Numbered from the stretch's first letter, positions 26,978 through 36,162 are shown. The stretch: 64,000 nt of DNA from Shimia abyssi (GCF_003014475.1 NZ_PYGJ01000001.1:682001-746000), one strand, 5' to 3'. A program made the numbers and translations. The notes: generated by a model from the letters alone, not told the origin.

Positions 26978-27568
26978 ATGAGCGACAATGACATAGATGC
27001 GCTGATCGATCTGATGGCGCGCCTGCCGGGTCTCGGCCCGCGTTCGGCGCGCCGCGCGGTGCTGCATCTGATCCGCAAGCGCGCGCTTTTGCTGACCCCA
27101 TTGGCGGATGTCATGCAGCAGGTTGCGATCACTGCCCGCGAGTGCCTCAATTGTGGGAACGTGGGCACCACCGAAATTTGCGACATCTGTGCATCTGAAA
27201 AACGCGCGACTGGCGAACTTTGTGTGGTCGAAGATGTCTCCGACCTCTGGGCGATGGAACGCGCTGGGGTGTTTGCCGGGCGTTACCACGTATTGGGCGG
27301 CACATTGTCGGCCTTGGATGGTGTTGGCCCAGAAGATCTCTCAATTCCACGTCTGGTGGACCGCGTCGCTAGTGAGGCGATTTCAGAAGTCATTCTCGCG
27401 TTGAACGCAACCGTCGATGGGCAGACAACAGCGCATTACATTGCCGACCAGCTCGAAGGGCAGGTCAAGTTGAGCTCGCTGGCGCAGGGCGTCCCGGTTG
27501 GTGGCGAGCTGGATTATCTGGACGAAGGCACGATCAGTGCCGCACTCAACGCACGCAAACAGCTTTAG
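26978..27568 (+). CDS. recR: Recombination mediator RecR
   Basis: A 196-residue protein that with RecF/RecO loads RecA at gaps. A helix-hairpin-helix ([17 protein letters not shown]) is followed by a C4 zinc finger ([16 protein letters not shown]), a TOPRIM domain ([14 protein letters not shown]) and a C-terminal Walker B-like strand. The length is normal. It is 111 bases after ybaB; the gap holds nothing else recognised. Confidence 0.96.
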   Translation: MSDNDIDALIDLMARLPGLGPRSARRAVLHLIRKRALLLTPLADVMQQVAITARECLNCGNVGTTEICDICASEKRATGELCVVEDVSDLWAMERAGVFAGRYHVLGGTLSALDGVGPEDLSIPRLVDRVASEAISEVILALNATVDGQTTAHYIADQLEGQVKLSSLAQGVPVGGELDYLDEGTISAALNARKQL

Positions 27569-27722
27569 CTCGTAGACAGGCAAGCTCCCGCCGCTTTTTC
27601 GCGCAGCAAGCTGCATTCAAAAGCGTTGGGCGTGGCTCAGCTTGCGCTGAGCCTGTTGGCGCCTGTATCTGAGCATGAACAAAATCAGACCGTGTGCGAA
27701 CCGTTAAGGCTTCTCACAATAG
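27569..27722. other. recR-trcR intergenic region with stem-loop
   Basis: GGCTCAGC-TTGC-GCTGAGCC (27634-27653) is a perfect 8-bp stem with a tetraloop but no U-tract after it. It may help end recR transcription. No gene seen. Confidence 0.45.
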
Positions 27723-27752
27723 AAAAAGGGCCGCGCTCTTGTGAGGCGGCCC
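27723..27752 (-). terminator. Intrinsic terminator of trcR
   Basis: On the minus strand GGGCCGC-CTCACAAGAGC-GCGGCCC followed by TTTTTCT, 27 bases after the trcR stop. It resembles the ccoP terminator in stem sequence. Confidence 0.85.
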
Positions 27753-27778
27753 GATACAATTTCCCAAAAATCGAAAGT

Positions 27779-28525
27779 TCAGCGAGGTTGCTCCTCTTCG
27801 TCGTCGCCACCTGGCAGATTGAAGAAGCTGTCCGCGTCTGAGTAATCGCTATTGTCTTTTTCGTCTTCATCATTCGACAGGCTGAACGTCTCCAAACCTT
27901 CAATGGCCGACGGGATCTTGGGTTCAGCATCCATTTCCAGCGATTGCTCGGTCGAGACCAGCTTGCGGCGTTCGTCATCGTTCATGACCTCGCCTTCTGC
28001 GGCCAGCTTCGCAGCGGCTTTCTGAACTGCAGCGTCAAGCTCTGACTGCTTGCACAGGCCCAACGCAACCGGATCAATCGGTTGAATATTTCCGATGTTC
28101 CAATGTGTCCGTTCACGGATCGCCTGAATCGTTGGTTTGGTTGTCCCAACTAGTTTTCCGACTTGACCATCGCTCAGTTCAGGGTGGAACTTGACCAACC
28201 ACAAGATCGATGCGGGGCGATCCTGACGTTTGGACAATGGCGTATAACGTGGCCCGCGACGTTTTTCTTCGCCTTGCGCGGCAGCATTGAACTTGACCTT
28301 GATCTTGTACAATGGATTGGATTGCGCGTTATTGATTTCTTCCTGCGTCAGCTGATTATTTGCAACCGGATCAAACCCTTTAACGCCAGTCGCTACATCG
28401 CCATCGGCGATGCCCTGAATCTCAAGCTCATGCATACCCACCAGATCGGCGATTTGCTTGAAGCTGATCGTCGTGTTGTCCACTAGCCAAACGGCGGTCG
28501 CTTTTGGGTGCAGCAGTTTTGACAT
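27779..28525 (-). CDS. trcR: Cell-cycle transcriptional regulator TrcR (DUF1013)
   Basis: A 248-residue alphaproteobacterial protein of the DUF1013/TrcR family, reported to bind promoters of cell-cycle genes. The N-terminus MSKLLHPKATAVWLVDNTT and a helix-turn-helix-like IADLVGMHELEIQGIADG are diagnostic; a second such unit is VGKLVGTTKPTIQAIRERT. The C-terminus is very acidic (DEDEKDNSDYSDAD). Its promoter region faces the RNase T2 gene and contains a direct repeat. Confidence 0.92.
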   Translation of the reverse strand: MSKLLHPKATAVWLVDNTTISFKQIADLVGMHELEIQGIADGDVATGVKGFDPVANNQLTQEEINNAQSNPLYKIKVKFNAAAQGEEKRRGPRYTPLSKRQDRPASILWLVKFHPELSDGQVGKLVGTTKPTIQAIRERTHWNIGNIQPIDPVALGLCKQSELDAAVQKAAAKLAAEGEVMNDDERRKLVSTEQSLEMDAEPKIPSAIEGLETFSLSNDEDEKDNSDYSDADSFFNLPGGDDEEEQPR

Positions 28526-28575
28526 TTGCAGGTCTCCTTAACACATATCCTCCCCGTTGCCTGGCGGTGCAGGCT

Positions 28576-28596
28576 GTCCGGGACTTGGTCCGGGAC
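28576..28596. promoter_or_regulatory. Direct repeat GTCCGGGAC x2 in trcR/RNase T2 divergent region
   Basis: GTCCGGGAC at 28576-28584 and again at 28588-28596, 12-base period. It lies about 50-70 bases upstream of the trcR start and just upstream of the predicted RNase T2 -35. A regulator-binding role is inferred. Confidence 0.4.
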
Positions 28597-28604
28597 GGTT
28601 TCCG

Positions 28605-28632
28605 TTGTCGGGGAACTTCGCGCCTATATAGT
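28605..28632 (+). promoter_or_regulatory. Sigma-70-type promoter of RNase T2 gene
   Basis: TTGTCG (28605-28610), 16-base spacer, TATAGT (28627-28632); the start codon is 28 bases further on. A reasonable match, unconfirmed. Confidence 0.5.
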
Positions 28633-28659
28633 AGCATCTGTTGGATAAGGGAAGAGCGA

Positions 28660-29298
28660 ATGCGCGCTACAATATTGCTGCTTATCGCACTGCTGATGGG
28701 CACAAACACCCATGCGGATGGCGAAAAGGCCGGAGAGTTCGATTACTATGTCCTGGCGCTCAGCTGGTCGCCAAACTGGTGCACAATTGAAGGGGACCAA
28801 AAGGGCTCTCCTCAGTGTGCCGAGGATCAGGGGCATGGCTGGGTCATGCACGGTCTGTGGCCACAATATCATCGTGGCTGGCCGTCTTATTGCCGCACCA
28901 ATCACCGAAACCCGCCGCGCAGCCTGACCAATCAAATGTCTGATATCATGGGTACTTCTGGACTGGCCTGGTACCAATGGAAAAAACACGGGCGCTGCTC
29001 CGGGCTCTCGGCTGATGACTATTTCGCCACCGCACGGCGCGCCTATGAAAGCATCATGCGCCCCGACGTTCTGCGCCGATTGACCACCACCATCACCGTG
29101 CCAGCCTCTGTTATCGAGCAGGCGTTTCTCAAGGAAAACCCTAAACTTGAACCGGATATGCTCACTATTACATGCCGCAACGACTACATTCAGGAGGCCC
29201 GAGTGTGTTTGTCAAAATATCTGGCACCTGTACCTTGCGGACGAGATGTGATCCACGACTGCAACCTGCGGGACGCTATTCTTGAACCGATCCGCTAG
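28660..29298 (+). CDS. Secreted ribonuclease T2 family protein
   Basis: An endoribonuclease that cleaves RNA through 2',3'-cyclic phosphates. The 212-residue precursor has a signal peptide (about 1-19, ending THA). Both catalytic blocks are present: CAS I HGWVMHGLWP and CAS II WKKHGRC, with cysteines for disulfides. It is probably periplasmic or secreted. The stop shares CTAG with the convergent lipoprotein gene. It could feed 2',3'-cyclic nucleotides to a CpdB-type enzyme, but the CpdB-like protein in this window lacks a signal peptide. Confidence 0.92.
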   Translation: MRATILLLIALLMGTNTHADGEKAGEFDYYVLALSWSPNWCTIEGDQKGSPQCAEDQGHGWVMHGLWPQYHRGWPSYCRTNHRNPPRSLTNQMSDIMGTSGLAWYQWKKHGRCSGLSADDYFATARRAYESIMRPDVLRRLTTTITVPASVIEQAFLKENPKLEPDMLTITCRNDYIQEARVCLSKYLAPVPCGRDVIHDCNLRDAILEPIR

Positions 29299-29678
29299 AG
29301 TTCGTTGATCCGCAACTGGCCCGACCTCGCTTCGCCACATTTTCGTTCAGAAAAATCTGCGCTCTCTGGTGACCAATTCACCGCTTTGACCACACTCCGG
29401 CTATGGCGCATGTAGAACGGAACATAGCCTTGAAAACTGTTCTGCCCGTCTGACACTTTCATCTCGCCACAATACACGCGATCCCCGTTGCTCAAATCTG
29501 CAACAAACATGTTGCGGAATTGCGCACCACCCGGTCGCCCGGTGCGTTCCGCCATAGTATTCTTTGCCCAAAACAACTCTCCCGGCTCAACAGTTACCGG
29601 TGTTGCCGAGACCGTCGACATGCCGTTTGAACACGCAACAAGTGCGACCACGCCTGCCAAAACATAGACCTTTTGCAT
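29295..29678 (-). CDS. Small predicted lipoprotein of unknown function
   Basis: A 127-residue protein with a lipoprotein signal: hydrophobic stretch and lipobox LVAC (Cys at about 16). The mature part has GDRVYCGEMKV and a C-terminal KCGEARSGQLRI, so two cysteines could pair. I do not recognise a family beyond a general Rhodobacteraceae hypothetical. The ATG at 29678 is selected because the longer frame (to 29813) has no signal peptide at its start. Confidence 0.7.
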   Translation of the reverse strand: MQKVYVLAGVVALVACSNGMSTVSATPVTVEPGELFWAKNTMAERTGRPGGAQFRNMFVADLSNGDRVYCGEMKVSDGQNSFQGYVPFYMRHSRSVVKAVNWSPESADFSERKCGEARSGQLRINEL

Positions 29679-29811
29679 ATGCAAGCACCTCACGACCATT
29701 CCAGATCGGCACACACAAACATTAAAGTTTGGCAAGAAAACGGCTTGCTTGCTGAAAACCTCTGCGAAATTCCAACAGGGCCGGAGACCTATGTAACGTG
29801 GCGTTACGTCC

Positions 29812-29839
29812 AAAAAAAACCCGGTGCGTGTGCACCGGG
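29812..29839 (-). terminator. Intrinsic terminator of the atpIBEGF operon
   Basis: On the minus strand CCCGGTGC-ACAC-GCACCGGG followed by eight T. It is 27 bases beyond the atpF stop. A separate inverted repeat GTAACG-TGG-CGTTAC (29793-29807) lies next to it. Confidence 0.93.
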
Positions 29840-29866
29840 CTTCCTTAATCTTGGTTTGAGCAGGTC

Positions 29867-30424
29867 TTAGTGAAGCTTGGCTTCAACTTCAGAAATGCCC
29901 GCATCAATCAGCTTGTTGGCCTCTGCCGCTGTCATCTGCTTTGCAACCACATCGCGTGCGGCACCAATGGCAACTACAATCGCCTGATCCCGTACTTCCT
30001 TGACAGCGCCCGCTTCGGCAGAGGCAATTTGATCCTCAGCCGCAGCCAAACGGCGCGCAATAGAGGCTTTCAAATCTTCCTTGGCCTGATCAGCAGCAGC
30101 AGAAGCTTCGGCTTTGGCATGCTCAACAATGCGATCCGCCTGTTCCTGAACTTCTTTTTGCTTGCGCTCATAAGTTGCCAAAACAGTCTGCGCCTCTTCG
30201 CGCAACGAACGAGCCTCGTCCAGATCAGACTGAATTCCTTCTGCCCGCTTGTCCAACATGCCAGCCAGCAGGCTGGGCACCTTGAAATAGAACAGGACAG
30301 CAATGAATAGCAAAAACGCCAGCGTGACGATAAAGTCAGTGTTGCCCAGCGAGAAGAAGGGTCCGCTGGCGGCAAACGCGGGGCTTGCTACGAGCAGGGC
30401 GGCAAGTGTCGTTAGTTTACGCAT
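29867..30424 (-). CDS. atpF: ATP synthase F0 subunit b
   Basis: A peripheral-stalk subunit of 185 residues. The N-terminal hydrophobic stretch could be a signal-like segment ([18 protein letters not shown]), then the membrane anchor at about 29-47 ([21 protein letters not shown]), then a long alanine/glutamate-rich coiled coil. It is last in the operon and 4 bases from atpG (b'). Two different b-type genes are standard in Rhodobacteraceae and cyanobacteria. Confidence 0.94.
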   Translation of the reverse strand: MRKLTTLAALLVASPAFAASGPFFSLGNTDFIVTLAFLLFIAVLFYFKVPSLLAGMLDKRAEGIQSDLDEARSLREEAQTVLATYERKQKEVQEQADRIVEHAKAEASAAADQAKEDLKASIARRLAAAEDQIASAEAGAVKEVRDQAIVVAIGAARDVVAKQMTAAEANKLIDAGISEVEAKLH

Positions 30425-30428
30425 CAGC

Positions 30429-30956
30429 TTACCCTTTCATCCGGGCATCAACTGCCTCAGTCACGTCCGCGTCCTCAGCCGCGCCGCCCAGGGCAGCGAC
30501 CAGTTCAACAGCGGTGGCGTTGGCCACGTCCTTGATACCTTCCAGCGCACCGGCACGGATTTCGGCAATAGCCTTTTCCGATTCAGCGGCCTTGGCGGCG
30601 ATTTCAGCGTCGGCCTTGTCGGTCGCGGTGTCCAGTTCCGCCTGGATTTCGGCTTTGGCCTCAGCAACGATGCGCTGCGCCTCGGCACGGGCATCCGCCA
30701 GCGCCTTGTTGTAAGCCTCTTCCGCTTCCACAGCCTTTGCCTTCAGCTCTTCAGCTGCGGCAATGTCATTCGTAATTGTCCCCTGGCGCTCGGCCAGAAC
30801 CGCAGCAATCCGCGGTAGCGCGATGCGCGACAGGACGAAGTAGATCGCCAGCAGGGTCAGCACCAGCCAGAAAATCTGGTTACCCCAGTTCGAAAAATCG
30901 AGCTGTGGCATGCCGGGTGCAGAGGCTGCCTCTGCGGCGTGTGTTTCGGTCGCCAT
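30429..30956 (-). CDS. atpG: ATP synthase F0 subunit b'
   Basis: The second peripheral-stalk subunit, 175 residues: a short acidic/alanine-rich N-terminus, a membrane span at about 29-46 ([20 protein letters not shown]) and a long coiled coil very rich in Ala, Glu and Lys. It is predicted to pair with AtpF as a heterodimer. It is preceded by an 82-base gap that contains an intrinsic terminator after atpE. Confidence 0.94.
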   Translation of the reverse strand: MATETHAAEAASAPGMPQLDFSNWGNQIFWLVLTLLAIYFVLSRIALPRIAAVLAERQGTITNDIAAAEELKAKAVEAEEAYNKALADARAEAQRIVAEAKAEIQAELDTATDKADAEIAAKAAESEKAIAEIRAGALEGIKDVANATAVELVAALGGAAEDADVTEAVDARMKG

Positions 30957-30979
30957 AACGTCCTCCTGGGAACTTCCGT

Positions 30980-31015
30980 AAAAACACGGGTGGGGCGTTA
31001 GACGCGCCCACCCGT
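30980..31015 (-). terminator. Intra-operon terminator after atpE
   Basis: On the minus strand ACGGGTGGG-CG...CG-CCCCACCCGT (one bulged base, short loop) followed by GTTTTTAC. It is inside the operon between atpE and atpG and should release part of the transcripts after the c subunit. Confidence 0.75.
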
Positions 31016-31038
31016 ACGTAAGGATGGTTCCGTTCGGA

Positions 31039-31263
31039 TTAGACGGCGAACATCAGCAGCAGCGCAACCAGGAACGAGAAGATGCCCAGTGCTTCTGCGA
31101 ATGCAATACCGATGAACAATGTGGCTGTCTGCGAAGCAGCCGCCGAAGGGTTGCGCAGTGCGCCTGCAAGGTAGTTGCCTGCAACGTTACCAACACCGAT
31201 AGCGGCTGCGCCGGAACCGATTGCTGCGAGACCTGCGCCGATGTGTGCGAGTTGACCTTCCAT
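31039..31263 (-). CDS. atpE: ATP synthase F0 subunit c
   Basis: A 74-residue proteolipid that forms the rotor ring. Two transmembrane hairpin helices (about 10-30 and 50-72) flank a polar loop (RNPSAA). The ion-binding carboxylate is the Glu in [12 protein letters not shown], and no sodium-type ligand set is evident, so protons are the likely ion. Between atpB and atpG; a terminator follows. Confidence 0.96.
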   Translation of the reverse strand: MEGQLAHIGAGLAAIGSGAAAIGVGNVAGNYLAGALRNPSAAASQTATLFIGIAFAEALGIFSFLVALLLMFAV

Positions 31264-31315
31264 GAGTGTATCTCCTTACGATTGGAAGTTAATAGGTAGT
31301 GTGAGGGTTCAGACC

Positions 31316-32080
31316 TTAGTGCGAAGGATGCAGCGCATCTTTCAGATAAACACAGGTCAGAATGGTAAAGACGTAGGCCTGAATAAAGGACACCAGAACC
31401 TCAAGACCGTACATCGCAGTGATGGCCACCACGGAAACAGGGCTAACCACTGCAATCGCGGCAAAGCCTGCAAACACTTTGATCACCGCGTGACCCGCCA
31501 TAACGTTACCAGCAAGACGAATGCTGTGGCTGACAGGGCGTACGAAATAAGAGATCACCTCAATGATCGCCAGAATGGGGCGCAAAGCCAAAGGCGCGCT
31601 TGATACCCAAAACAGACCAAGAAATGCCGCGCCGTTTTTGACAAAACCAACGATTGTGACCGTCAGGAACACGAGCATCGCCAGAACCACAGTCACCGCA
31701 AAATGCGAAGTGGGCGTGAACGACATCGGGATCAAGCCGAGGAAGTTTGCAAACACGATGAACATGAACAACGTCATGATATAAGGAAAGAATTTGACCG
31801 CATCTTTGCCGGCCACATCTTCGACCATTTTATATACGAAACCATACGCCAACTCACCAATCGACTGGCTGCGACTTGGAACAATCGCGCGGCTACGTGT
31901 GCCGATCACCATCATTGCGATCACGGCAACAACAGCCAGCGCCATCCACAATGTCGCGTTGGTTGGGGTGTACCAGCTGATCGTATCGCCACCAAACAGT
32001 GGCTTAATGATGAACTGATCCATCGGGTGGAATACCAGACCGCCCTCTTCGGCGCCGTGTGCTTCGCTTGCCACGTTCAA
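31316..32080 (-). CDS. atpB: ATP synthase F0 subunit a
   Basis: The proton-channel stator subunit, 254 residues and multi-spanning. The essential Arg is in [12 protein letters not shown], with a C-terminal [22 protein letters not shown] helix. The start overlaps the atpI stop (4 bases). It works with the c ring; F1 genes are not in this window, as expected for alphaproteobacteria, which keep F0 and F1 in separate operons. Confidence 0.96.
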   Translation of the reverse strand: MNVASEAHGAEEGGLVFHPMDQFIIKPLFGGDTISWYTPTNATLWMALAVVAVIAMMVIGTRSRAIVPSRSQSIGELAYGFVYKMVEDVAGKDAVKFFPYIMTLFMFIVFANFLGLIPMSFTPTSHFAVTVVLAMLVFLTVTIVGFVKNGAAFLGLFWVSSAPLALRPILAIIEVISYFVRPVSHSIRLAGNVMAGHAVIKVFAGFAAIAVVSPVSVVAITAMYGLEVLVSFIQAYVFTILTCVYLKDALHPSH

Positions 32081-32406
32081 TCCCTCTCGTCTTTCTCTGG
32101 CCCTGCAGCCATTTGTTCCGCCTGGATCTCCTTGGCGCTGCGCAGCATCGTCTTGATACCGGCCGCGAGACCCAACAATGTAAACAGCACCATGAAAATG
32201 GGCAGGGTCCCAAAGAGGATATCCAGCCCGTATCCGATGCCAAAGCCGATCCCAAGACCGGCCACCAATTCAATCACCATGCGCCATGCCTGATTGGCCG
32301 CCGAATAGTGCTCGTCTGCGCGGGGCTTTGGGTCCTGGGCCCTTCGGGCCGCCTCGATCCGCTCCTCAAGACGCTTCATGCTGTCCTTTTGGTCCGGGTC
32401 GGTCAC
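32077..32406 (-). CDS. atpI: AtpI-like ATP synthase assembly protein
   Basis: A small two-span membrane protein that helps c-ring assembly or magnesium supply. The core is [22 protein letters not shown] and [16 protein letters not shown]. The start is ambiguous: GTG at 32406 has a strong GAGGGG ten bases upstream, ATG at 32379 has AAGGA close by, and the frame is open to 32466. I choose the GTG (109 residues). It is first in the atpIBEGF operon. Confidence 0.85.
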   Translation of the reverse strand: MTDPDQKDSMKRLEERIEAARRAQDPKPRADEHYSAANQAWRMVIELVAGLGIGFGIGYGLDILFGTLPIFMVLFTLLGLAAGIKTMLRSAKEIQAEQMAAGPEKDERD

Positions 32407-32591
32407 GCGCAAATTTCCCCTCGCTGACGTTGGCGCATTGCTACGGCGCGGCGCGCTCCGAGTCAATGCGCTTCAGGCGGCAGCTCGTCGCACCCTAAGC
32501 ATCTGTTTTTTATCAAACTTCAACAGTAATGAAACTCCATCTCACCGCCCTGCACATGCCAAACGACCCTGTTTCGTCGGATTTCTTATAT

Positions 32592-33512
32592 TCAACCTTT
32601 CGGTTGATCTTGCCAGCTTTCCCCTCCGAGCTCTCCGCGAAACTCCGCTGTCACATCCAGGAGCCAATTGCGGAACTGTTTCACCGCAGACCGCCGGATT
32701 CCCCGACTGCCATGCACCAGATAAAACGCGCCATCCCAGATTCCGATATCAAAACACCGGACAAGCCGCCCGCGTTCCCGATCAAACGAAACACATTCCG
32801 AAGACCCCAAATAGACGCCCAGCCCATTTAGCCCCGCCTCGTAAGCAAGAGGTGATTTCAATCTCCACCCGCCATCCGTGAGCCCCGCGGCCTGCACCCC
32901 AGCGGCGGCAAACCACTGGATCCAGATATTATTGCCCCGATCGCGAAACCGAGGCACCGTCAACAGGTCCGCAGGCTCGCGAATATGCCTGTCCATGTAT
33001 TCTGAGGTGGCATGTGGGTAAATTGGTGTGGCTGTCAGCAACTCACAAGGCACGTCCAGACCGCCTGATTGCGTGAAGCGTACCGCCAGGTCCGCCTCAT
33101 AGCGTTCGACATCTGCCAACAAGGGCGACGCCTCCAGTCGCACCTCTATATCCGGGTATGCCTCCTGAAACTTAGCCAACCTTGGCAGGATGAAGCGCTC
33201 CGCGAACAATGGCTCACTGTTCACCGTTACCACCCCGCGCGGCGTTTGTGCCAAATCTTCGGTCGCCTCTGCGATCATGTCCAGCGCCGGCAACACCCGT
33301 GCCAGATATCCGCGCCCCTCCGGCGTCAGTTCAACGCCACGTGGTAAGTCCCGAAACAACTTAACCCCCAGCCGCGCCTCAAGGCCGCGCACATGGCGGC
33401 TGACCGCCGAATGCGCCACGTTCAGCTCTTCTGCCGCCCGGCTAAAGCTCTCATGCCGCCCCGCCACCTCAAAGGCACGCAGGGCATTTAAGGGAGGTAG
33501 ATTTCTCGCCAT
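32592..33512 (-). CDS. LysR-family regulator, GcvA-like
   Basis: 306 residues from the ATG at 33512 (MARNLPPLNALRAFEVAGRH). The GcvA-type DNA-binding domain (AHSAVSRHVRGLEARLG) and effector domain (DLAVRFTQSGGLD; FAERFILPRL) are clear. A TTG 36 bases upstream is also open. It is divergent from a DUF1127 gene, a recurrent partnership for GcvA-like regulators in this family of bacteria, so the DUF1127 gene is the probable target. Confidence 0.87.
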   Translation of the reverse strand: MARNLPPLNALRAFEVAGRHESFSRAAEELNVAHSAVSRHVRGLEARLGVKLFRDLPRGVELTPEGRGYLARVLPALDMIAEATEDLAQTPRGVVTVNSEPLFAERFILPRLAKFQEAYPDIEVRLEASPLLADVERYEADLAVRFTQSGGLDVPCELLTATPIYPHATSEYMDRHIREPADLLTVPRFRDRGNNIWIQWFAAAGVQAAGLTDGGWRLKSPLAYEAGLNGLGVYLGSSECVSFDRERGRLVRCFDIGIWDGAFYLVHGSRGIRRSAVKQFRNWLLDVTAEFRGELGGESWQDQPKG

Positions 33513-33618
33513 GCTCCATTTGTGCCTTTTAGGCACGTAACTTGTCAATATTTGCTGTTTGTGGCCAATTCACGTCTCTGAAATAGTCAGGTCACACAGA
33601 ATTTTACGGAGGTCGGCC

Positions 33619-33858
33619 ATGCCTGACACACTCACCGCGCCTCGGCGCGCCCGGTACAGTTTTGCTCAAATTCTGCCAAGGCCAACCCAATCCCTCAGGT
33701 TGATCTGGCAATTTTTCACGAGTCGCCTGACCGATCCAAGACAGTTCTACCCTCACCTCTCCGACCGACAGGCCCGCGATGTGGGTCTTTCTTCCGCTGA
33801 TCTTGAAGTGCGCCGTCTGCGTCTGCCATCCCGGCACACCCACCACCCCAGACTCTGA
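33619..33858 (+). CDS. DUF1127 small protein
   Basis: A 79-residue basic protein. The C-terminal half has the DUF1127 pattern: LSDRQARDVGLSSADLEVRR, a helix with the conserved DxGL. Some DUF1127 proteins bind RNA or affect phosphate and carbon metabolism; no role can be read here. ACGGAGG precedes the ATG by 6 bases. It is divergent from a GcvA-like LysR gene 106 bases away. Confidence 0.8.
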   Translation: MPDTLTAPRRARYSFAQILPRPTQSLRLIWQFFTSRLTDPRQFYPHLSDRQARDVGLSSADLEVRRLRLPSRHTHHPRL

Positions 33859-33900
33859 GCCCTCTTCCCCCCGCGCGCGGACCCGGTTACACATTGCGCC

Positions 33901-34236
33901 ATGGCCCAGTCCCTCGATATCGTCTTTGCCGCGCTTGCCGACCCCACCCGCAGGGAAATTCTGGCCATGCTCCTCGAAGACGACATGGCGGTGACCGATG
34001 TGGCCGAACCTTTTGACATCTCGCTGGCGGCCATTTCAAAGCATCTCGTCATCCTGACACGGGCCGGGCTGATCTCTCAGGAGAAACGCGGGCGGGTGAA
34101 ATGGTGCAAACTGGAACCGGATGCCATGCGGGTGGCCTCCGTCTGGATGCAGGGTTTTGGACAGTTCGAACCGGTCAACCTCGACGCCTTTGAACGTTTT
34201 CTCAAAACCGAGCTGCCCGAGGCCCCGCAGCGCTAA
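33901..34236 (+). CDS. ArsR-family winged-helix regulator
   Basis: A 111-residue repressor-type protein. The winged helix (LADPTRREILAMLLEDDMAV, then FDISLAAISKHLVILTRAGLI) matches the ArsR/SmtB subgroup often paired with SRPBCC/AHSA1 genes. The classical metal-binding CxC motif of the recognition helix is absent, so metal sensing is doubtful. It is 42 bases downstream of the DUF1127 gene. No target gene follows on the same strand. Confidence 0.87.
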   Translation: MAQSLDIVFAALADPTRREILAMLLEDDMAVTDVAEPFDISLAAISKHLVILTRAGLISQEKRGRVKWCKLEPDAMRVASVWMQGFGQFEPVNLDAFERFLKTELPEAPQR

Positions 34237-34288
34237 GCTCGCCAGGGCGCTGCGGGTCGAGTGGGCGTGCATCGCCTGAGTGGGCAAC

Positions 34289-35170
34289 TTAGTGCTCATC
34301 CCGCAACAACAGCAACAACGCAACAATCGTTAGCGCAACACCCCCCAAAACCAACACATTTGGCACGCCATTGCCCAATGCAATTTCCCAAACCGCGACC
34401 CAGCTGGGCACCAAATAAGTATACGCCATCACTTTTGCACTAGGCAGCCTCAACGCGGCGGATTGCAACAAAACAAATGACCCGGCGGTGGCAAACACCG
34501 CCACATACACTAGGGCAATCCACACAATCGACGGCAGCGCGACCCAGTCCACCGCGCGCAAATCGCTCCATGCATAGCCAGTCAACAACACAAACCCTGC
34601 TATCAACGTGCCCAGTGTAAACACCAATGGCGTCTCGCCCCGGTTCAGTTTTCGCACCATCGGCGTATACAGCGCATGTGCGATACAGCCGAAAAAATAG
34701 TAAATCTCACCTTGGCCAACGCGGAACTGCAAAAAGGCCTCAAAGTCCGCGCGAAAAATCACCCACAACGCGCCAATTGCACCAATCGCCAATGCCAACC
34801 ACATGCGCCGCGTGGTAATCTGGCGCAGCAGCGCAAAGCCAAACCCGGCCGACATCAATGGTGTCAAGGTAAATACTGCGGCCGTACTGACCGGCGCGGC
34901 CGTCTTGAGCCCCTCAAACATCAGCACAAAATACGTCGCAAACAGCCCACCCAGAATCAAATAACGCCACGGCGCCGTCAATGTACTGCGCGGCACACCT
35001 TTGCCAAACCAGGCAGCAAACCCGATAAGGACGGCAGCCAAAAGAAACCGCACCGCATTAAACGCCGCCGGATCAATTTCATTTGCCGAAAGTGAACCCA
35101 GCGAAAACGATCCCGCCACCAGCGCCGAAAACGCCAACATCGCCAGATGGCCACGTGATGTTTCAGTCAT
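34289..35170 (-). CDS. DMT/EamA-family transporter
   Basis: A ten-helix inner-membrane exporter of 293 residues (two EamA repeats), probably for amino acids or other small metabolites. The ATG at 35170 overlaps the upstream LysR stop codon (ATGA), so the two are co-translated and the regulator may sense the exported metabolite. The substrate is unknown. Confidence 0.87.
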   Translation of the reverse strand: MTETSRGHLAMLAFSALVAGSFSLGSLSANEIDPAAFNAVRFLLAAVLIGFAAWFGKGVPRSTLTAPWRYLILGGLFATYFVLMFEGLKTAAPVSTAAVFTLTPLMSAGFGFALLRQITTRRMWLALAIGAIGALWVIFRADFEAFLQFRVGQGEIYYFFGCIAHALYTPMVRKLNRGETPLVFTLGTLIAGFVLLTGYAWSDLRAVDWVALPSIVWIALVYVAVFATAGSFVLLQSAALRLPSAKVMAYTYLVPSWVAVWEIALGNGVPNVLVLGGVALTIVALLLLLRDEH

Positions 35171-36048
35171 ATGCCCGGCCAATCTTTCGCTTTTTTCCTT
35201 AGAAACTTGAGAAACGCCTGCACCTTGGCTGTGCGATGCAAATCAACATGGGTCACAATACGCATACGCGCCGCCCATTCGTCGCGAGGTTCAAGAACCA
35301 TCTGCAAATCTGAGTCGTTTTCTGCCGTGTGAAGCGCAACAAAACCCAACCCAATACCGCCTCTGATGGCAGACAAGATCGCCCGATCTGACGTCGAACG
35401 AAAAACTACTCGCTCGCGCGGAACGCGCTCGCCAAGCCATTTATTAAATGGCGCGCGATTGTTTTCATCGTCATGTCCGACGAACCGGTGGTTCTCCAAA
35501 TCATCTTCGCTCTTGGGACCGCCATTTTGATCCAGATATGCCTTGCTTCCAAACAGCCCGATCTTTAGCACCGCAAGATCCTGCTCCACATTGTCAGGCA
35601 TTTCTGTGTGGCGGCCCGCGCGGATTGCGACATGGGCCTCGCCATACTCAAGGCGAAACACACGATCATCCGTCAAAAAACGTACCATTAGATCCGGATG
35701 TAGCTGCTGAAACTCAGCCAGAACCGGCGTGATAATATTGGCAAATCCTCCCAGCGACGTAATTACAAGCTCGCCAGAGACATCAGCCCCCCGCCCCTTG
35801 ATGCGCCCCTCTAACTGCCCAAACTGATCATCCGTTGCCTGTGCAACCCGCATCAGGTCCTGCCCTGCTTCGGTGGCCGTATACCCACGCGCGTGACGCT
35901 GAAACAGTTTCACACCCAACCGCGCCTCAAGCGCATCAATATGCCGGATCACAGTCGCATGATGCACGCCCAGTATATCCGCAGCACCACTCACCGTCCC
36001 CATCCGCGCCACCTGAAACGCGGTGCGCACTTCGTCCCAATCTTCCAT
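35167..36048 (-). CDS. LysR-family transcriptional regulator
   Basis: 293 residues. The N-terminal helix-turn-helix is VSGAADILGVHHATVIRHIDALEARLG, with an effector domain of the CrgA-like group (VTSLGGFANIITPVLAEFQQ region). It is divergent from azoR-doxX across a 114-base gap and co-transcribed with the DMT exporter. The best candidate targets are the azoreductase operon and its own gene. Confidence 0.87.
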   Translation of the reverse strand: MEDWDEVRTAFQVARMGTVSGAADILGVHHATVIRHIDALEARLGVKLFQRHARGYTATEAGQDLMRVAQATDDQFGQLEGRIKGRGADVSGELVITSLGGFANIITPVLAEFQQLHPDLMVRFLTDDRVFRLEYGEAHVAIRAGRHTEMPDNVEQDLAVLKIGLFGSKAYLDQNGGPKSEDDLENHRFVGHDDENNRAPFNKWLGERVPRERVVFRSTSDRAILSAIRGGIGLGFVALHTAENDSDLQMVLEPRDEWAARMRIVTHVDLHRTAKVQAFLKFLRKKAKDWPGI

Positions 36049-36162
36049 GACGTCCCCTCATGTGCATTTTCCAACACAATATGCGCGATTATCTCAATTG
36101 TGTGTGAATTTGCAATGCCCCATCTGTGTTTCAGACAACAACTCAAAAAAGGACAAAAGACC

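Noticed and set aside
29793..29807. Inverted repeat GTAACG-TGG-CGTTAC next to the atp terminator
   Set aside because: Arms of 6 bp only; position between two terminated units gives no regulatory context, so it is mentioned only with the terminator.
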